Of a stretch of 64,000 nucleotides of DNA, positions 60,718-64,000 are shown piece by piece; within the stretch, counting starts at the first letter, position 1, and each line of letters starts with the position of its first letter. The notes below the pieces were generated by a model, which did not search any database, was not told where the DNA came from, and saw only the letters and a list, made by a program, of their open reading frames with translations. A program made the translations under genes and the position numbers. The DNA comes from Neurospora tetrasperma FGSC 2508 (taxonomy: Eukaryota; Ascomycota; Sordariomycetes; Sordariales; Sordariaceae), in the NCBI RefSeq assembly GCF_000213175.1, contig NW_009799104.1, positions 2,235,724 to 2,299,723 of the forward strand. The letters are read 5' to 3'.

Positions 60718-61612
60718 AGAGCGTTACTACTGCTTGGCACCTGCTTGTCGTGGTCATGGGGGGTTACGAAGTTTGGGGTGAGTGGTAGCGCGAAGAAGGG
60801 GTCGACGAATTGAGAAGATTGACGGGTGGTAAAAACCGGAAAGACAGCACGGTTAGATTTGGTGGACGGACGGAAGAGCTCGAGAACAGCGGCTCACAAG
60901 AAGGAACTTCAGTGGGAATTAGACAAGATGTATCATGCTCAAAGTTTGCGTCTTGCTTTTTCTCCTTTATTCGTTTATATGTTCATCTGGCAAGTCTGAC
61001 GAGGGCGAGAAAACGACCCATCGCTCGACTGTAAAGTTCTCATGAGAGACTCAAGTAGCCAATCCTTGCTATGAAAACAAGGAGAGATTTTCGTGACATA
61101 TATGTCCTTGGCCCTCGCCAACCAAGTCATCATAATCAAGAGGGGACTGCAAATGGTCTGTTGTATATGGCTATATATTTACATCTCCGGACCGTCTTCG
61201 AGAAGTCAAGGGCTCACGAGATGTTCCCCAGAACTAGGGTATCTATATGATTGCTCCATCCTTAGTCTTGGGTATATGCTTATAAATCCAGAAATGGACA
61301 AACTAAATCAAAATCCCAGTGGAGGATAGTACTGGTGGACGCGGATAAGAGATGTAGAATGATACCAAACACGGTCTGGACAGTTCGTCTGGCACTAGGT
61401 CTTATTGAGGCGGACGAAGAAGACGGTTTCAAACAGAATAAGAGGTAGTCTACAACATGCTTAACTATCTCTTTATGGTCTGTTCAGCCTCTGGTTATCC
61501 CCTTTTCACTTCATTCACGTTTCTCTTCACTTCTCTCTTCACTTCTTCTTAATCAATCAAAACCCAAGGAACCGGGGCGAAGATAGCCTTGAGCAAGGTA
61601 GAGGGAAGGTTT

Positions 61613-61646
<34 letters not shown>

Positions 61647-62178
61647 GATAAACGGCAAGCTAGTAATAGGGGCAGGTTATCCCAAATACTGATGAGATGT
61701 AATGAAAATGGAGAGTTACCAATTTAGCCGAGGATGGACAGCTAGACTGTTTGTGCATTTTTCACTTTACAGACCGGTGGAGGTAGAGGTAGGTACCAAA
61801 TTATAAGTCGCTATGATCTGGACCGAATTGGAGGAAAGATCACACGGAGAATATTGACGGATAGGAAAGCATGAGGGGAAATAGAGCAATGAGGTTGGAG
61901 AGGGCCAGGATTAGTTGTTGTACTGACTCCAGAATATTAGGCACACAAGAATCATCTTCGACAATGTTGAACGGGAACAGTTGAGCATTGTATACCGGCT
62001 GACGGCCGATGAAAAACAAACTCATGCATGGTTTTTGAACTCCCAATTATGTACCTATTCCATACAAAAGAAAAAGACCTTTACAGATCGCCCTTAGCCA
62101 AGACTGCCCACCCGTCCAACCCATCAGGGTATCATCCATCTTCTTCCTACATCTATCCCTCATCTAACAACCCGATCT
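60718..62178. other. Intergenic between convergent nuo19.3 and mpp10
   Basis: 1.46 kb, AT-rich, with a run of 31 T at 61615-61645 and CTTCACTTC repeats near 61510-61550. No coding or RNA signal is seen. Confidence 0.45.
61615..61645. repeat. Oligo-T run of 31
   Basis: Uninterrupted run of 31 T on the plus strand between two gene 3' ends. Confidence 0.9.
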
Positions 62179-64000
62179 TTAAAGCTTGAAGGCACCACTC
62201 GACGTAGGACCCTTCTGCTCCGCGATCTTCTTGCCATCCAACCCAACCGTCTCGCCCTTCCGGTTAATAACCTTGACACCGCCCTTCTTGAGCTGGCTCA
62301 TCGTCTCCTTGCGTTCCTGGGCACCCTTGCTGATGTTCTTGTTCGCATCCAGGCCGCCGGCCTTGCGGATGCGCTCCTTCTCGCGTCTGCGTCTCCTAGC
62401 CTTCTCCTCTCGGCTCATCTCCTCCTTGGCAATCGGCAGGCCGCTCTTGGCCACGACCTCGCCCTTCTCGACTGAGTCCTTGCCGGGGGCGTACACCTCC
62501 TGGGGCGCGAGCGTGCTCTCGCCACCCGACACACCCTGGGCCGTGGTGGGCATGGCGTCCTCCATGGCGACGGTGGCGACGTCGGTGACAACGCTGATGG
62601 TGGGTGCGGCGGGTTTAGGCTTGTAGTGCCAGCTGCTGAGGGCGTCGAGCTTGGCGCAAATGTCCTTCCACATGTTCTTGATCTCGGCCTCGTCGCGCGT
62701 GAGCTTCTCGTCCGAAGCGCTGACGTACTCGTCCGGGTTGGCCTTCTTGATGTGCTCCTCCTCGTAGATCTCGGCGAGAGACTGCTTGCCCTTGGTGTCG
62801 TCGATCTCAACGAGACCGCGGCGCGCGTTGTTGGGGTTATTGAGGGTGTCAGGACGTCTCCTGAGAACCTCGTCGAACTCGTTGGCAAGAATGCGGCGTT
62901 TGATGAGCGCCTCGATCGTCTCGGAAACCTCCTCGGTAATGACGGGGACAGGCTTTCCGACATGCTCAAACTCGAGGTCTTCCTCCAGGAGCGAGTTCAT
63001 GGGACGAGCTTGCGCGGAAGCCTCACCAGACAGAGTCCAGGCGCGCTTGGCAACTAGCTCAGACTCGAGCCTGCGGATCTCCTCGGCAATCTTGGCTTGT
63101 CTGCGCTCGTGGGCGGACCGACGAGATCTCGGATCACCAGCATCAAGATCCGAGAGCTTATCCTCATCTTCATTCTCCGAGATGTCGTCGAAGAGATCGC
63201 GGCGCACATCATTCTCGGCTCTCTCCATATCGGCCTCATCTGGCTGCTCAAGTTTCTTGGGGAAATAGCCTCCTTTCCTTTGGTTGCCGGTCTTCTTCTT
63301 TTGAGGTGGCGCGAAGAAGTCCTTGTAGTAAATGTCGTTGGCGGTAAGGTCCATGTCCATACCGAGAACACCATCTGTCAGGCCGAGATCGTCGCCATCG
63401 TCCTCGAGCTGCTCCACGTTCTTCTTGCCCTTGAGTTTCTTGGCGTGGGCGGCGGCAGCAGCCTCGAGAGCCTCGTCGTCTTCGGATTCATCGCCCATGT
63501 CGACGTCGTCCTCATCCTGGTCTTCGTCCTTCTTCTTGTCGCTCTTGCCCTTCTTTGCTTTTGGCTTTGTCGCGAAAGGATCGGCGTGCCAGTCTAGCTG
63601 TTCGTCGTCGCTGTCGGCATCGACGTTGGGGTCCGCGCGGGCATCCGCGTCCTCCCACAACTGTGTCTGCCTGTTGAAGTCGTCTATTGAGAAGAAGCCG
63701 TCGTTGAGGCCGTTGGGGTCCTCGACAAGTTCTGGCGCATCCTCCTCCTCCTTTTCTTCTTCTTCTTCTTCCTCCTCCTCATCAAACTCTCCTTCTCCGT
63801 CTGCGTCCGAGAATTCAACCTCTTCGCCATCGATCTCGACTTCTTCATCGTCGTCGATCTCGCTGCCCTCTTCTCCTTCTAATTCTTCTTCATCATCTTC
63901 CTCCTCCTCTTCTCCTTCAGAGCCAGAACCTGATTCGCTATCAGCATCCTCCTCGTCGTCGTCCTCCTCCTCATCAGAACCAAGCTCAAACCCATCCTCT
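62179..64000 (-). CDS. mpp10: U3 snoRNP protein Mpp10, 3' part
   Basis: Component of the small-subunit processome that binds the U3 snoRNP and Imp3/Imp4 and is needed for early cleavages of 18S rRNA. The frame is open from the right edge to the stop at 62179, about 606 visible residues; the start lies outside. The visible part opens with a very acidic stretch (Glu/Asp runs), then NGLNDGFFSIDDFNRQTQLWED. Family motifs follow: KDFFAPP, then the block ELVAKRAWTLSGEASAQARP, NSLLEEDLEFEH and PVITEEVSETIEALIKRRI, then QSLAEIYEEEHIK. The end is basic (REEKARRRRREKERIRKAG) and closes SSGAFKL. I briefly considered Spb1 because of the charged repeats. The EDLEFEH/PVITEE block settles it as Mpp10. Confidence 0.92.
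   Translation of the reverse strand, partial: EDGFELGSDEEEDDDEEDADSESGSGSEGEEEEEDDEEELEGEEGSEIDDDEEVEIDGEEVEFSDADGEGEFDEEEEEEEEEKEEEDAPELVEDPNGLNDGFFSIDDFNRQTQLWEDADARADPNVDADSDDEQLDWHADPFATKPKAKKGKSDKKKDEDQDEDDVDMGDESEDDEALEAAAAAHAKKLKGKKNVEQLEDDGDDLGLTDGVLGMDMDLTANDIYYKDFFAPPQKKKTGNQRKGGYFPKKLEQPDEADMERAENDVRRDLFDDISENEDEDKLSDLDAGDPRSRRSAHERRQAKIAEEIRRLESELVAKRAWTLSGEASAQARPMNSLLEEDLEFEHVGKPVPVITEEVSETIEALIKRRILANEFDEVLRRRPDTLNNPNNARRGLVEIDDTKGKQSLAEIYEEEHIKKANPDEYVSASDEKLTRDEAEIKNMWKDICAKLDALSSWHYKPKPAAPTISVVTDVATVAMEDAMPTTAQGVSGGESTLAPQEVYAPGKDSVEKGEVVAKSGLPIAKEEMSREEKARRRRREKERIRKAGGLDANKNISKGAQERKETMSQLKKGGVKVINRKGETVGLDGKKIAEQKGPTSSGAFKL

Noticed and set aside
62179-64000. First reading of the right-edge gene as Spb1 methyltransferase
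   Set aside because: The EDLEFEH, PVITEE and SLAEIYE motifs are those of Mpp10. No Spb1 domain motif is present.

Overview
This is nuclear DNA of a filamentous ascomycete in the Sordariales, very probably Neurospora crassa. The strongest pointer is the three-exon gene at 17742-18433. Its spliced 186-residue product agrees, as far as I can recall it, with the N. crassa blue-light photoreceptor VIVID, including Cys108, Cys71 and Gln182. Other pointers are the short introns (mostly about 50-90 nt, GT-AG, with CTAAC/CTGAC-type branch sites), wide gaps between genes, long trinucleotide-repeat tracts inside coding exons, and a complex I subunit of the length I recall for N. crassa. I see no transposon, viral relic, CRISPR array or RIP-ravaged repeat.

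Layout from left to right: the 5' part of proteasome subunit rpn7 (-) runs off the left edge and is head to head with the mRNA cap methyltransferase abd1 (+). Riboflavin kinase (+) follows. A gene-poor 4.9 kb leads to a small three-exon Clr5-domain protein (+), and then the SUMO ligase nse2 (-). A second gene-poor stretch of 5.5 kb is the upstream region of vvd (+). It holds an inverted repeat beside an exon-like relic, several homopolymers and clusters of GATC light-element-like sites. Beyond vvd lie tRNA-Arg(ACG) (+), the Miro GTPase gem1 (-), the WD40 protein creC (+), an ataxin-10/Ctr86-like gene (-), methylthioadenosine phosphorylase (+), Mediator subunit med13 (-), ribosome-biogenesis factor enp2 (+), a small single-span membrane protein (-), coq7 (-), Paf1-complex rtf1 (+), a giant phospholipase D (-), gamma-tubulin (+), a candidate structured Pol III-type RNA (+), complex I subunit nuo19.3 (+), and the 3' part of mpp10 (-), which runs off the right edge.

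The genes are mostly single-copy housekeeping genes and form no operon or cluster of shared function. Themes recur: transcription by RNA polymerase II (abd1, med13, rtf1), ribosome assembly (enp2, mpp10), mitochondria (gem1, coq7, nuo19.3), genome and cytoskeleton upkeep (nse2, gamma-tubulin), and signal sensing (vvd, creC, phospholipase D). Five pairs are divergent (rpn7/abd1, Ctr86-like/MTAP, med13/enp2, coq7/rtf1, PLD/gamma-tubulin) and probably share promoter regions. Exon borders given here were derived by hand from splice signals, reading frame and family knowledge.

The items most worth a second look are: the 250-nt region downstream of gamma-tubulin with A-box, B-box, nested hairpins and a T-run; the first intron of gamma-tubulin, where the usual start of the protein cannot be reached with a GT-AG intron; the inverted repeat upstream of vvd that duplicates an intron 3' end; and the two near-pure AAC tracts in neighbouring genes.
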